A DNA stretch of 64,000 nt from Corynebacterium sp. P4-C1 (GCF_030503595.1 NZ_CP129966.1:310001-374000), one strand, 5' to 3'; shown: positions 1 to 9,434, counted from the stretch's first letter. Numbers and translations are program-made. The notes: generated from the letters alone by a model not told the origin.

Positions 1-1
1 C

Positions 2-1231
2 CCGACGACGATGGCGCACGGCGGCGAGGCGATCGCCCACGCGCCGGACGGCAGGGTGGTGTTCGTCTCCGGGGCCATTCCGGGGGATACCGCCATGGTG
101 CGCCTGACACGCGTGAAGAAGAACTGGGCGCGCGGTGAGGCGCAATCCATCGTGGCTGCTTCCCCGGACCGGGTGGACCCGGTGTGCCCGGCGGCTCAGG
201 CCGGCGCCGGCTGCTGCGACTATTCCCATATCGCCCCGGCAGCGCAGGAACGGCTGAAGCGGGAAATTCTCGTCGGACAGCTCGACAAATTCGCCCGCTC
301 GAGTGGCGTGCTCACCGGATTCGACCTGGCCATCGACTTGGAACAGGACACCCTCGCGCCGCTCACCGGCTGGCGCACGCGCGTCCGGCTCGGTGTCGGG
401 GACAACGGCCGTGCCGGAATGCGGCGGGCGCGCAGCCATGAAGTCGTTTCCGATGTGCGCTGCACCCAGGTCAACCAGGAGGCGCTCGACGGCATCGTCG
501 GCCCCGAGGCGCGTGCGTTCACCCCGGGCGCGGAGCTCGTCGTTGTGGTGGATTCGCGGGGTGAGCGGCACGTCGTCGAGACGCAACGCGCACAGCGCGG
601 CAAGCGCATCGAGCACATCGAAACGAGAATCGAGGGCGGTGCCGCCGTGACGGAGGCGGTTCCCGCGCCGGTGGACAGCGGCACCGAGGAATCGGTTTTC
701 CGCTTCCCGCCGACGGCGTTCTGGCAGGCGCACACCACGGCACCGGCGACCTATTGCCGCTACATCGCGGATTGGGCGGGGGACACGTACACCCGCCCGG
801 TCGGCTGGGACCTCTACGGCGGGGTCGGCCTGTTCGTGCCGGAGATCAGTGCCGCGATCGGTTCGGGCGCGCACGTGGTCAGCGTCGACTACTCTGCGGC
901 CGCGACGCGCGACCGGCAGCCCGCGCTTGAGAGGTACGACGTGGAGGTGCGCAACAGCAAGGTCGAGACGAGCATCGACGGCCTGCCCGACCCGGGGTTG
1001 GTCGTGCTCGACCCGCCGCGCACGGGTGCGGGCGCGGACGTCGTCAAGGCTGTCGCCGGGCGGAACCCGCAGCGCGTCATCCACATCGGGTGCGATCCCG
1101 CCACTTTCGCGCGCGATCTCGCGTCCTGGGGCGAGTCCGGGTACGTCGTCGAACGCATGGCGCTTATCGACGCCTTCCCGAACACGCACCACTTCGAAGT
1201 CCTTACGAGCCTGATTCCCGCCCCCCGGTGA
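2..1231 (+). CDS. Class I SAM-dependent RNA methyltransferase (TrmA/RlmD-like), 5'-truncated by window edge
   Basis: Probable m5U-type tRNA/rRNA methyltransferase. The frame is open from the first bases; the ATG at 11 lies inside the N-terminal TRAM-like segment (MAHGGEAIA near the start, then [11 protein letters not shown]), so the true start is upstream of the window. A cysteine cluster near residues 57-66 ([11 protein letters not shown]) and a later Cys in DVRCTQV fit the 4Fe-4S site of RumA-like enzymes. The C-terminal half has the SAM motif DLYGGVGLF, then [11 protein letters not shown] and the segment [12 protein letters not shown], whose Cys is in the place of the catalytic nucleophile. 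Family assignment is firm; the exact substrate (tRNA U54 or 23S rRNA) cannot be decided. dxs follows on the same strand. Confidence 0.9.
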   Translation, partial: PTTMAHGGEAIAHAPDGRVVFVSGAIPGDTAMVRLTRVKKNWARGEAQSIVAASPDRVDPVCPAAQAGAGCCDYSHIAPAAQERLKREILVGQLDKFARSSGVLTGFDLAIDLEQDTLAPLTGWRTRVRLGVGDNGRAGMRRARSHEVVSDVRCTQVNQEALDGIVGPEARAFTPGAELVVVVDSRGERHVVETQRAQRGKRIEHIETRIEGGAAVTEAVPAPVDSGTEESVFRFPPTAFWQAHTTAPATYCRYIADWAGDTYTRPVGWDLYGGVGLFVPEISAAIGSGAHVVSVDYSAAATRDRQPALERYDVEVRNSKVETSIDGLPDPGLVVLDPPRTGAGADVVKAVAGRNPQRVIHIGCDPATFARDLASWGESGYVVERMALIDAFPNTHHFEVLTSLIPAPR

Positions 1232-1256
1232 ATAATGGTTTCGGCCACCTGCGGTG

Positions 1257-1262
1257 TAGACT
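1257..1262 (+). promoter_or_regulatory. Candidate -10 hexamer (TAGACT) for dxs
   Basis: TAGACT fits the corynebacterial -10 consensus and lies about 90 bases before the dxs start. No good -35 is seen 16-18 bases upstream, which is normal for this genus but weakens the call. Confidence 0.35.
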
Positions 1263-1353
1263 CGATCAGAACATTCGAGTCCGCCGCGCAGTGGACCGAA
1301 CCAGGCAGAACGCGCGGCGGAGAGACTTCGCCGAGAAGGAGCCAAGACGAACA

Positions 1354-3288
1354 GTGAGTAGGCTTGACCACCTCGACCTTCCCGCTGACCTGAAGAGCAT
1401 GTCCGCGGACGAGCTTGACGGGCTCGCGCGCGAAATCCGCGAATTCCTCATCCAGAAAGTCTCGGCCACTGGCGGACACCTCGGCCCGAATTTGGGTGTC
1501 GTGGAGTTGAGTATCGCGCTGCACGCGGTTTTCGACTCGCCGGACGAGCCCATCATCTTCGACACATCCCACCAGTCGTACGTGCACAAGATCCTCACCG
1601 GGCGTGCCGACCAATTCGACACCCTCCGCAAGAAGGGAGGCCTGTCCGGTTACACGAGCCGCACCGAGTCGGAGCACGATTGGACGGAATCCTCCCACGC
1701 ATCCGCCGCGCTTTCGTACGCCGACGGTTTGTCAAAGGCGAAGGTGCTTCACGGCAACGGCGACCAGAACGTGGTTGCCGTGGTCGGCGATGGCGCGCTG
1801 ACCGGAGGCATGTGCTGGGAAGCACTGAACAATATCGCTGAAAGCGACCGAAACGTGGTCGTCGTGGTCAACGACAACGGCCGCTCCTACTCGCCGACAA
1901 TCGGTGGTTTCGCGCGGAACCTGGACGAGCTGCGCTCCCAGATAGCGCAGATCCGGATTCAACCGGGCTACGACGAAGTCATGGAGCAGGGCAAGCGCAC
2001 ACTCAAGTCCATGGGTTGGGTCGGGGAGCGGGCCTTCGGCGCGCTACAGGCTGTCAAGGAGGGCATCCGCCACCAGGTGGTGCCCACACAGATGTTCCAG
2101 GACCTTGGCATGAAATATGTCGGACCGATCGAGGGCCACGACATCGGCTCCCTGATGACGGCTCTGGCGTACGCGAAACAGTACAGCGGCCCGCTGATCA
2201 TTCACGTGGCCACGGAAAAGGGGCACGGCTTCGCGCCGGCCGTCAACAACGTAGCCGACCAGATGCACTCCACCGGCGTCATCGACCCGGTCACGGGTGA
2301 GGCACTCGGGGAGGCCGGACCGGGGTGGACGTCGGTGTTCTCCGAGGAGCTTCTGCGCGCCGCCCACGAGCGCGAGGACATTGTCGCTTTGACTGCCGCC
2401 ATGGCGGGCCCGACGGGGCTCACCCCGTTCGCGGAGAAGTTCCCGTCGCGTTTCTTCGATGTCGGAATCGCGGAGCAGCACGCCGTGACCTCCGCTGCCG
2501 GCATGGCGCTCGGCGGGCTGCACCCGGTTGTGGCCGTGTACTCGACCTTCCTCAACCGCGCCTTCGACCAGCTGCTCATGGATGTCGGCCTGATCAAGCA
2601 GCCGGTGACGCTGGTGCTGGACCGCGCCGGCATCACCGGCAGCGACGGCGCCAGCCACAACGGTGTGTGGGATATGGCGATCACGTCTATCGTGCCGGGG
2701 ATCCGGGTCGCCGCGCCGCGCGATGCGGACCGCCTGCGCGAGGAATTCCGGGAAGCGATCGCCATCGAGGACGGCCCAACAGTGGTGCGGTTCCCAAAGG
2801 GCGACGTCGGCCCAGCCATTGACACTGTGCGGCGGACACCCGGGGGTTGCGATATTCTCGTCGAGCCTGAGGCTGCCCCCGCTTCCGACGGCGATGCGGA
2901 CAGCGGGGATAATCCGGCAAAGGTGCTGGTGGTCGCAATCGGCGAGTTCGCCGAGAATGCTGTCGAGGTAGCCGGCCAGCTCAATAGCGAGGGCCAGCGC
3001 ATCACCGTGGTGGATCCGCGGTGGATCGTCCCGGTCAACCCGGAACTGGTGGAGATGGCCGCTGAGGCCGACATGGTGGTCGTCTACGAGGACGGAGTTG
3101 TCCGTGGCGGCATCGGTTCCGCGATCGGCGAGGTACTCAGCGCCGCCGAGGTGGATACCCCGCTGCGCCACCTGGCGTTCCCGGATGTGTACCCGAAGCA
3201 CGCCTCCCGATCCCAGCTCATTGCCGACGTGGGACTTGACGCTGAATCAGCCCGTGTATCGGTCGAGGAGTGGATCGGCAACCTCTAA
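1354..3288 (+). CDS. dxs: 1-deoxy-D-xylulose-5-phosphate synthase
   Basis: First enzyme of the MEP isoprenoid pathway: condenses pyruvate and glyceraldehyde 3-phosphate to DXP using ThDP, in the cytosol. The open frame reaches further upstream, but I choose GTG at 1354 because GAAGGAG lies 12 bases before it and the family N-terminus ([11 protein letters not shown]) begins there, giving 644 aa, normal for Dxs. Visible motifs: [23 protein letters not shown], the ThDP motif GDGALTGGM, the transketolase pyrimidine-domain segment [11 protein letters not shown], and [15 protein letters not shown]. The C-terminal transketolase domain is complete. It is convergent with rnd, 50 bases away. Confidence 0.97.
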   Translation: MSRLDHLDLPADLKSMSADELDGLAREIREFLIQKVSATGGHLGPNLGVVELSIALHAVFDSPDEPIIFDTSHQSYVHKILTGRADQFDTLRKKGGLSGYTSRTESEHDWTESSHASAALSYADGLSKAKVLHGNGDQNVVAVVGDGALTGGMCWEALNNIAESDRNVVVVVNDNGRSYSPTIGGFARNLDELRSQIAQIRIQPGYDEVMEQGKRTLKSMGWVGERAFGALQAVKEGIRHQVVPTQMFQDLGMKYVGPIEGHDIGSLMTALAYAKQYSGPLIIHVATEKGHGFAPAVNNVADQMHSTGVIDPVTGEALGEAGPGWTSVFSEELLRAAHEREDIVALTAAMAGPTGLTPFAEKFPSRFFDVGIAEQHAVTSAAGMALGGLHPVVAVYSTFLNRAFDQLLMDVGLIKQPVTLVLDRAGITGSDGASHNGVWDMAITSIVPGIRVAAPRDADRLREEFREAIAIEDGPTVVRFPKGDVGPAIDTVRRTPGGCDILVEPEAAPASDGDADSGDNPAKVLVVAIGEFAENAVEVAGQLNSEGQRITVVDPRWIVPVNPELVEMAAEADMVVVYEDGVVRGGIGSAIGEVLSAAEVDTPLRHLAFPDVYPKHASRSQLIADVGLDAESARVSVEEWIGNL

Positions 3289-3338
3289 ACGGGGAAGTCA
3301 CCGACGACGACACCCTGTGCCCGGCGTGAGCGGGCGCT

Positions 3339-4541
3339 CTAGGTCTCCAGCAGCCCGAATAGTGGGGCGACTTCGGCGATCTGCCATTCGCGCGCGCCAA
3401 GTCCCCGCAGCAGGACAGCGGCACGGTGGGCATCCCAGGGGCCCGGTGTGTGCGTCGCCGTCCACACAGCCTGGCGCAGCGTCGCCGGAGTGATCAGCAC
3501 CTCGGGCTGAATAGACAGCTCGGCAGCGGAATACATCACGGCGGAGCGCATTGCCTGGAGCGCCTCCCAGGACTCGGGGTGGTGGCGCTGCCACGCGGAC
3601 TTCCCGGGGGCGGTGGCCGCGTCGTCGGAACGGCGCGATTTATCGGGGTAGCCCGCAGGATCAGAGTCGTACACGGACTGCAGCACGGAGAACCATGCTT
3701 TCACAGCGCCCCGTCGGCGGCGCGGAAATCCGTGCACCGCACCGAGCTGCTGCGGTGTGCGGGGCAGCTCCTTCGCCAGAGCCAGCACTGTCTTATTCGG
3801 CATGATCATCGAGGGCGAGATGTCGCGGCGGCGCGCTTGGGTGTCGCGTTCCTCCCACACGGCGCGAGCCACGGCCAAGGAGGTGGGCGTTTTCAGCTGC
3901 GACAGCCCCTTCAAGTCACGCCACGTTTTTCGCACCGGTTCCCACTCGGCGTATTCAGCGACGATGAAGGCGAATTCTTCGTCGGCAATGTCCAGCTTGC
4001 CTTCGGAAGCGAGCAGTTCCGCTTGGGCTTCGGCGAGCTCGTTGAGGTAGATGACGTCCTCCGCGGCGTAGTCGAGCCACTCGTCCGGTAGAGGAACTTC
4101 GGACCAGTTTTCGCGCCCGTGGCCTTTTTCCAGCACGACACCGCAGAACTCCTCGACCATGGCGGCGAGGTTGGGCTTGTCGAAGCCGGCGATGCGGCCG
4201 GCCAGGGCGGTATCGAAGAGCATGCCGGGATACAACCCCAGCTCCGCGAGGCTGGGAAGATCCTCCGGTGCGGCGTGGACGATCCAGTCGCCGCCGTTGA
4301 GCACAGGGCCGAGAATCCCGGGGAAAGCGTCGCGGTGTCCCTCGGGGGCGAGCAGGAACGTCCCGGCACCGCGGCGGAAGACCTGTACCAGGAAAGCGCG
4401 GTCGTCGTAGCGGTACGCGGAGGCGCGCTCGGTGTCGATGGCGAAGGGCCCGCGGCCGTGGGCCAGCGCCTCGGCCGCGCGCCGGTAATCCGCAGGGGTG
4501 GACGCTAGGGTGTACCTACCGCGGTCAGGGGATTGCGGCAT
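3339..4541 (-). CDS. rnd: Ribonuclease D-like 3'-5' exonuclease with HRDC domain
   Basis: 400 aa. DEDD-family exoribonuclease expected to trim stable RNA 3' ends. N-terminal exonuclease domain: FAIDTERASAYRY carries the D-x-E pair (residues about 34-36), DTALAGRIAGFDK the next acidic residue, and LDYAAEDVIYL the Y-x3-D motif of DEDDy enzymes. An HRDC helical domain follows (about 215-300). The start is 3 bases after the stop of the upstream DUF3000 gene, so the two are very likely cotranscribed, an arrangement conserved beside dxs in mycobacteria. Confidence 0.92.
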   Translation of the reverse strand: MPQSPDRGRYTLASTPADYRRAAEALAHGRGPFAIDTERASAYRYDDRAFLVQVFRRGAGTFLLAPEGHRDAFPGILGPVLNGGDWIVHAAPEDLPSLAELGLYPGMLFDTALAGRIAGFDKPNLAAMVEEFCGVVLEKGHGRENWSEVPLPDEWLDYAAEDVIYLNELAEAQAELLASEGKLDIADEEFAFIVAEYAEWEPVRKTWRDLKGLSQLKTPTSLAVARAVWEERDTQARRRDISPSMIMPNKTVLALAKELPRTPQQLGAVHGFPRRRRGAVKAWFSVLQSVYDSDPAGYPDKSRRSDDAATAPGKSAWQRHHPESWEALQAMRSAVMYSAAELSIQPEVLITPATLRQAVWTATHTPGPWDAHRAAVLLRGLGAREWQIAEVAPLFGLLET

Positions 4542-4544
4542 CAG

Positions 4545-5213
4545 CTAGCGGCGGCCGTCGATGCCGGCAACGCCTTCGGGCGGCAGGCCCGCGACATGCG
4601 CCAGGACCTTCGAGAAGGCCTCGACGTGGTGGGACAAATCGGTTCCGGTTGCGGTCCAGGAAGCGCGCATTTCGATCTGGTAGGCGCGCGGCGGGCCCCC
4701 GATCTCGCCGAAGCGGACAGAGGAGGTCGAAGTGACCGTGCCGCCAAGGTTAGTGTAGTCGGCGCCGGACTCGGCGAGGGATTCACCCAGCCACTGCCAC
4801 GCCACATCGGGCAGCAGGGGATCGGAAGCGACAGCGTCGTCCATGTCCGCCTGAATGTAGGCGACCAAACGCATCGAGCCTTCCCACGACTCCTCGGAAG
4901 AGGGGGAGTAGAGGAGGATCAGCCGCCCGAAGGCGTCGCCTTGTGAGTCGGTGGGGATGGGGGCATCGTCGTCAAGCTCTTGCACCTCGAGCCCCACGGC
5001 GTGGCTGAACGGTGCGGGACGCTGCGGTGGGCGGATGGTGCCCAAGCTGATCTCCGGCCGCAATCGCGCGCGGTGCATGGATTCCACTGCCTCGTTGAAC
5101 TCGGCAGGGATGGTCGCGGACTCCCCGTGCGGCGCGTCTGCTGGCGCGTTCGCGGATGCTGGGGAGGGGGCGGCGGAGAGCTGCGGATGGTCCGAATGTG
5201 TCACGCGTTCCAA
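4545..5213 (-). CDS. DUF3000 family protein
   Basis: 222 aa, conserved actinobacterial protein of unknown function. After a low-complexity Ala/Pro-rich N-terminus (about 40 residues), the DUF3000 core begins at FNEAVESMHRARLRPEI and runs nearly to the end. No catalytic motif, signal peptide or membrane segment is visible. It lies just upstream of rnd (3-base gap) and divergent from hemQ. Function unknown; association with RNase D by operon only. Confidence 0.85.
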   Translation of the reverse strand: MERVTHSDHPQLSAAPSPASANAPADAPHGESATIPAEFNEAVESMHRARLRPEISLGTIRPPQRPAPFSHAVGLEVQELDDDAPIPTDSQGDAFGRLILLYSPSSEESWEGSMRLVAYIQADMDDAVASDPLLPDVAWQWLGESLAESGADYTNLGGTVTSTSSVRFGEIGGPPRAYQIEMRASWTATGTDLSHHVEAFSKVLAHVAGLPPEGVAGIDGRR

Positions 5214-5252
5214 GCTATCCAGAGCCTGTGCCCATTCTGTGGAGGCGCGCCG

Positions 5253-5280
5253 TTGTCTGCGCGAGCGTGCGGGGTAGGAT
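5253..5280 (+). promoter_or_regulatory. Promoter of hemQ (-35 TTGTCT, -10 TAGGAT)
   Basis: TTGTCT at 5253-5258 and TAGGAT at 5275-5280 are separated by 16 bases, a good sigma-A type promoter in the divergent intergenic region, about 55 bases before the hemQ start. Confidence 0.6.
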
Positions 5281-5335
5281 CGGTCTATAGAACTTTTGTT
5301 GGACCTCCCTACGCGGGAAGAAAGGATTCGCCACC

Positions 5336-6037
5336 ATGGCCCAGCCGGACATTGAACAGCTCAACAACACACAGCGCTACGCGCAGTGGGCAACGTTCCG
5401 CGCAATTCCGGGCGCGCTCGGAAACGACCGCGCGGAGATCATCGCTGAGCTGAAGGCGTTTTTCGCGCGCCTCGAGGAGGAGGGAAAGGTCGTCGTCCGC
5501 GGGATCTACGACATCTCCGGCATCCGCGCGGAAGCTGACGTGATGATCTGGTGGCACGCGGAGGAATTCTCGGACATCCAGAAGGCGTACAACGATTTTC
5601 GCCGCGACACCGTGCTTGGCCAGAGCCTCGAGGTCTTTTGGATCGGCGTGGGCCTGCACCGCCCGGCGGAGTTCAACCGCGGCCACCTGCCGGCGTTCAT
5701 CATGGGCGAGGAGCCGCAGGACTGGATCACCGTGTACCCGTTCACCCGTTCCTACGACTGGTACATCATGGACGCGGACAAGCGCCGCCAGCTGCTCATT
5801 GAGCACGGACAGGCGGCGGCGGAGTACAAGGACGTGCGCGCGAACACGATGTCGGCGTTCTCCCTCGGCGACTATGAGTGGATGCTGGCGTTCGAGGCAC
5901 CGACGCTCGCCCGCATCTCGGACCTGATGCACAAGATGCGCTACACGGAGGCCCGCCTGCACGTGCGCGAGGAGCTGCCGTTCTTCTCCGGCCGCCGCGT
6001 CGCGGACATCGCGGAACTCGTTGAGGCCCTGCCGTAG
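5336..6037 (+). CDS. hemQ: Coproheme decarboxylase HemQ (chlorite-dismutase fold)
   Basis: 233 aa. Catalyses the last step of the coproporphyrin-dependent heme pathway of Gram-positives: peroxide-dependent decarboxylation of coproheme to heme b. The family block YPFTRSYDWYIMD is seen in the middle, and near the C-terminus the LMHKMRYTEARLHV segment carries His199, the likely proximal heme ligand. ATG at 5336 gives the normal length; a GGAAGAAAGG stretch lies 10-20 bases upstream. Own promoter and terminator, so probably monocistronic. Confidence 0.96.
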   Translation: MAQPDIEQLNNTQRYAQWATFRAIPGALGNDRAEIIAELKAFFARLEEEGKVVVRGIYDISGIRAEADVMIWWHAEEFSDIQKAYNDFRRDTVLGQSLEVFWIGVGLHRPAEFNRGHLPAFIMGEEPQDWITVYPFTRSYDWYIMDADKRRQLLIEHGQAAAEYKDVRANTMSAFSLGDYEWMLAFEAPTLARISDLMHKMRYTEARLHVREELPFFSGRRVADIAELVEALP

Positions 6038-6060
6038 AAGGCCATTTTCGCTTATCGACG

Positions 6061-6100
6061 GGCGCCTGCCCACGCTTTACCGCGTGGACAGGCGCCTTTC
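6061..6100 (+). terminator. Rho-independent terminator of hemQ
   Basis: Inverted repeat GGCGCCTGCCCACGC / GCGTGGACAGGCGCC (14 of 15 pairs) with loop TTTACC, followed by TTTCATCTTT on the + strand. Confidence 0.75.
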
Positions 6101-6145
6101 ATCTTTCATGTTGCTGAGTGGGCAGTGCGTAACCGGGCCGCGCTG

Positions 6146-6565
6146 CTACTGGACCGGCTTTTCCTCCAGCGTCATGGAGATGGAGTTGATGCAGTAGCGC
6201 AGATCTGTCGGGGTGTCGTAGCCCTCCCCGGCGAAAACGTGCCCTAGGTGGGAGTGGCAGTTCGCGCAGAGCACTTCGGTGCGCACCATACCGAGCGAGC
6301 GGTCTTCGCGCTCGATGATCTTGTCGCCGGCGAGCGGGGAGAAGAAAGACGGCCAGCCGCAGTGTGACTGGAATTTCTCGGTGGAGCGGAACAGCTCTTC
6401 GCCGCAGGCGCGGCAGCGGTACACACCTTCGGTGGTGGTGTCGGTGTATTCGCCGACTCCAGGCGGTTCAGTGCCGGCCTCGCGGAGCACGTGGTACTCC
6501 TCGGGGTTCAGGCGCTCACGCCACTGCGTTTCAGTCCAGTCGCTGTAGTTCGTGTTTTCCAGCAT
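6146..6565 (-). CDS. msrB: Peptide-methionine (R)-S-oxide reductase
   Basis: 139 aa, cytosolic repair enzyme reducing the R-epimer of methionine sulfoxide. Zinc ligands Cys51/Cys54 (CRAC) and Cys100/Cys103 (CANC) are present, as are HSHLGHVF and the catalytic Cys125 in RYCINSISM. Length and motifs are typical. Its start lies inside the 3' end of the upstream glycosyltransferase gene (35-base overlap), with a GAAAGGA ribosome site within that gene, so the pair is probably cotranscribed. Confidence 0.96.
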   Translation of the reverse strand: MLENTNYSDWTETQWRERLNPEEYHVLREAGTEPPGVGEYTDTTTEGVYRCRACGEELFRSTEKFQSHCGWPSFFSPLAGDKIIEREDRSLGMVRTEVLCANCHSHLGHVFAGEGYDTPTDLRYCINSISMTLEEKPVQ

Positions 6566-7823
6566 CGTGGTGCGTCCTTTCGGTTCGGTTCAACACGGTG
6601 ATCGGGGTGCTGACAGCCACTGCCCACGCCGCCGCTGCGAGGATGAAGATGCCCCAGCCGGCAGTGGGGAGGAACGTGTCCATCCAGCGGCCGAGTACCC
6701 AGTGGCCCTCCACTACCCATGACAGCGGTGACAGGCACAGGATTATTCCCGCCCACGCCGCAGGCGAACGGAAGACACTGAGACGGCTTCCGAGGGTGAA
6801 GACGGCGGGAAAGAGCATCATTGAGTAGTATGCCTGCCCCAGGGAGGACAGCAGGCACACCCCGGCGAGCAGCACCGCGGCGGTCGTGGCAGCCCAGACC
6901 CAGGGCGCGGAATAGCGGAAGCGGGCCAGGAAGACCACGGCGGCGAGAACGGCCGCGGCGAAGAAGATGAAAAGCAGCGCGTGCAGCCAACCTGGCATGC
7001 CGAAGTAGGCCGCCGCGCCGGCCAGCGAGGAGTTCGCGTAATCGCGGGTCTGCCTCAGGTACGGCGCGACGATGTCGATGTAGCCCCGCGCACCCGGGGT
7101 CAGCGGCCACGCGACAGCGTTTAACACCACCGGCACAGCGATTCCGCCGGCGACCGCGCGCCAGTCCAAGCGCAGAAGGGGCAGCAGCAGCACGGGGGCG
7201 AACATGGGCTTGATCAGGATGCACAAGCCCAGCACAATTCCAGCGGCCCAGGATAGACCCGGGCGCTCGGCGAGGAACCAAGCGAGGAAAGCCGTCAGCC
7301 CCAGGAACAATATGCCGTTGATGTTGGAGAACCCGAGCGTGTTGGTCACTGCCTCAGTGAGGAAGGCCAGCGCCACGGCTCCCGGGAAGACCGGGGAGGA
7401 CAGGCTGCCACCCGCGAGACGGGTCAGCCACGCCAGTGCACCGATGATGCACGCGGCGTTGACGATAATGAACAGCGCACGGACGGCATCCATGTTCTCG
7501 ACAAACCCGAGCGGGGACAGCAGCAGTGTCGCCCCCGGGTTGTAGAGGTAGTGCGGGTCGACGTGGTGGTAGAGCTCGTTGTATACCGGCTCGCGCAGCA
7601 CGAAACGGCGCGCGGCCGACCACACAGTGGTGAAATCGTCGGTCACAGTCCCCGGCAGCGCCACCGCGAAAACACGGTGTATGACGAGCAGAACCGCCAG
7701 CGGCCGCAAGAAAGCGCTCGCTGCGGCCGTCCATGCCGAATGCCGGAACTCCCCAGTCTCTTCCGGGGCGGGGGCAGTCCAGGCGGAGCGGAGCACGTTC
7801 GTGCGGGGTGTCCTGGTAGTCAC
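6531..7823 (-). CDS. GT87-like polytopic membrane mannosyl/arabinosyl-transferase family protein
   Basis: About 430 aa with at least nine hydrophobic segments and DUF2029/GT87 character, as in polyprenyl-phosphate-sugar dependent transferases acting on the outer face of the membrane in mycolic-acid bacteria. A longer frame extends upstream into the RibD-C gene; GTG at 7823 is preferred because it lies just after that gene and gives a normal N-terminus (VTTRTPRTNV, then the first helix). The conserved acidic loop near residue 75-100 (DDFTTVWSAARRFV, YNELYHH) is typical of GT87. The exact sugar and acceptor cannot be inferred. Confidence 0.75.
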   Translation of the reverse strand: MTTRTPRTNVLRSAWTAPAPEETGEFRHSAWTAAASAFLRPLAVLLVIHRVFAVALPGTVTDDFTTVWSAARRFVLREPVYNELYHHVDPHYLYNPGATLLLSPLGFVENMDAVRALFIIVNAACIIGALAWLTRLAGGSLSSPVFPGAVALAFLTEAVTNTLGFSNINGILFLGLTAFLAWFLAERPGLSWAAGIVLGLCILIKPMFAPVLLLPLLRLDWRAVAGGIAVPVVLNAVAWPLTPGARGYIDIVAPYLRQTRDYANSSLAGAAAYFGMPGWLHALLFIFFAAAVLAAVVFLARFRYSAPWVWAATTAAVLLAGVCLLSSLGQAYYSMMLFPAVFTLGSRLSVFRSPAAWAGIILCLSPLSWVVEGHWVLGRWMDTFLPTAGWGIFILAAAAWAVAVSTPITVLNRTERTHHDAGKHELQRLD

Positions 7824-7848
7824 AACCCCCAAAGCTACTAAACGCCAG

Positions 7849-8526
7849 CTAGTTTCCCGCTCCCACCCGCCGGTAGCGGGCGAAGATGTGGGAGCCGGCG
7901 GAGTGGACGTCCTCCAGCTCCAGTTCCACGTCGATGTCGCCGGGCAAACCGGAGGGCTCGCCGTTGACGAAGGGGGCGGAGGTGAGGTGGAGGACATCGA
8001 TAAGCGATTCCTCGAACATCGCCGCGTACAGTGACGGGCCTCCCTCACACACGATGCGGCCCAAACCCCTTCCGCGGAGCGTATCGACGATCTCCCGCGC
8101 GCTGCCTGAACCCGTACCGAGGAGTTCTGCGCCCGCCCGGGTGAGCTCCTCGCGGCGCGGGGCGAGCCCGGCGTCGGTGAGCGAGGAATCCGGGGTGAGA
8201 ATCAACGGGGGTGTGCCGCTGAAGAGCTTCGCGGAGGTGTCGAAGTCCAGGGAGCGAGACACGACCGCCAGGGGAATGTCCGCCGGGCCGTAGTCCTCGG
8301 CTTTGACCGTGCCGGAACCAACGAGGACGACATCCGCCCACTCGCGCAGCGCGAGCATGACTTCTTTGTCAGCGTCGTTGCCCAGCGCCCCGGATGTGCC
8401 GGACGCGGTGAACGATCCGAACGCCGTGCTGATCGCTACCGCGCGGACCTCCTGGGTCGCCGTCGACGGCCCGATGATCTCCGCGTGCGTCTTCGGTGAT
8501 GCTTCAGATGAATCGGATGCTGCCAT
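7849..8526 (-). CDS. Dihydrofolate reductase-fold protein (RibD C-terminal/pyrimidine reductase family)
   Basis: 225 aa. RibD-C reductase fold: NADPH-binding pattern VVLVGSGTVKAEDYG at about 86-100 and RIVCEGGPSLYAAMFEESLID at about 165-185 are the signature segments. A deaminase domain is absent, so this is the stand-alone form; the substrate is unknown. A TATCCT hexamer ends 7 bases before the ATG, suggesting a leaderless transcript. The glycosyltransferase follows 25 bases downstream on the same strand. Confidence 0.85.
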   Translation of the reverse strand: MAASDSSEASPKTHAEIIGPSTATQEVRAVAISTAFGSFTASGTSGALGNDADKEVMLALREWADVVLVGSGTVKAEDYGPADIPLAVVSRSLDFDTSAKLFSGTPPLILTPDSSLTDAGLAPRREELTRAGAELLGTGSGSAREIVDTLRGRGLGRIVCEGGPSLYAAMFEESLIDVLHLTSAPFVNGEPSGLPGDIDVELELEDVHSAGSHIFARYRRVGAGN

Positions 8527-8580
8527 GGCAAAAGGATAACCCCACCGGCCGAAACAGTGATTTCAGCTGGTGGGGTGGTG

Positions 8581-8656
8581 TGGAGCGGATGACGAGACTC
8601 GAACTCGCGACCCTCACCTTGGCAAGGTGATGCGCTACCAACTGCGCTACATCCGC
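8581..8656 (-). tRNA. tRNA-Gly (GCC), CCA encoded
   Basis: 76 nt cloverleaf; anticodon stem-loop CACCT-TGCCAAG-type with GCC at the wobble triplet; 7-bp acceptor GCGGATG/CATCCGC; the 3' CCA is encoded. Last gene of the minus-strand cluster. Confidence 0.95.
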
Positions 8657-8674
8657 AAAGAGCGTGTGCTCTTG

Positions 8675-8746
8675 TGCGCGATACTGGGATTGAACCAGTG
8701 ACCCCTACCGTGTCGAGGTAGTGCTCTACCGCTGAGCTAATCGCGC
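8675..8746 (-). tRNA. tRNA-Val (GAC)
   Basis: 72 nt; acceptor GCGCGAT/ATCGCGC, T-stem ACTGG/CCAGT, anticodon loop TCGACAC giving GAC. CCA is not encoded (A then CAA). Position 33, normally U, is C here; see findings. Confidence 0.92.
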
Positions 8747-8775
8747 TTGATATTCAGATGATACTCAAATGAATA

Positions 8776-8849
8776 TGGAGGTGGAAACGGGAATCGAACC
8801 CGTGTACAAGGTTTTGCAGACCTTTGCCTCACCACTCGGCCATTCCACC
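8776..8849 (-). tRNA. tRNA-Cys (GCA), CCA encoded
   Basis: 74 nt; acceptor GGTGGAA/TTCCACC, anticodon loop CTGCAAA giving GCA, discriminator U73 as required for Cys, encoded CCA. Confidence 0.95.
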
Positions 8850-8889
8850 GTGGGCGATTTCCGCCTCTTTCACAGTACCAAGAGGTACG

Positions 8890-8965
8890 TGGAGCGGATG
8901 ACGAGACTCGAACTCGCGACCCTCACCTTGGCAAGGTGATGCGCTACCAACTGCGCTACATCCGC
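8890..8965 (-). tRNA. tRNA-Gly (GCC), second copy
   Basis: Identical over its 76 nt to the copy at 8581; CCA encoded. Confidence 0.95.
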
Positions 8966-8984
8966 ATCGGGGCTTTCGCCCTTG

Positions 8985-9056
8985 TGCGCGATACTGGGAT
9001 TGAACCAGTGACCCCTACCGTGTCGAGGTAGTGCTCTACCGCTGAGCTAATCGCGC
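8985..9056 (-). tRNA. tRNA-Val (GAC), second copy
   Basis: Identical over its 72 nt to the copy at 8675, including C at position 33. Confidence 0.92.
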
Positions 9057-9078
9057 TTAAGCCCCCCATAAGGGGACT

Positions 9079-9154
9079 TGGAGCGGATGACGAGACTCGA
9101 ACTCGCGACCCTCACCTTGGCAAGGTGATGCGCTACCAACTGCGCTACATCCGC
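9079..9154 (-). tRNA. tRNA-Gly (GCC), third copy, first of the cluster
   Basis: Identical over its 76 nt to the other two Gly copies; CCA encoded. The transcription order of the cluster is Gly-Val-Gly-Cys-Val-Gly. Confidence 0.95.
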
Positions 9155-9434
9155 ATGCATTCGTTCCGATGTGAACTTGTGCGACTAGAAACTCTAATGT
9201 GTCGCCCCGCGTTCGACCAAATCCCGTCGTTGTGACTTGTTTTTAGTGTGCTCAAGCACGCGCTTATCGACGCCGCCTGCTTTCCATCCATCCCTCATTC
9301 CAGCGCCGGAACCCGGCCGTACATTCCCCCTGCCCCGCCGCCACGCTCGAAGCCCACGTTCACCGTGCTTGGGCACGCGATTAGGGGCTTTTACCACAGC
9401 AGTGTTAATGTATCCCTCGCGCCAAAAACGCGAC
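9155..9434. other. Intergenic region between divergent tRNA units
   Basis: No convincing coding region. It must hold promoters for the minus-strand tRNA cluster and for tRNA-Val on the + strand; I could not fix either hexamer pair with confidence. Confidence 0.4.

Noticed and set aside
1232-1353. Riboswitch (TPP type) before dxs
   Set aside because: Region is about 120 bases and lacks the conserved TPP core (CTGAGA and matching segments).
2044-3201. 385-codon minus-strand frame
   Set aside because: Antisense shadow of dxs.
4533-4946. 137-codon + strand frame
   Set aside because: Antisense to the DUF3000 gene, no start context.
8581-9154. Regularly spaced identical repeats, CRISPR-like at first sight
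   Set aside because: Each repeat folds into a tRNA cloverleaf; no spacers of constant length and no cas genes.
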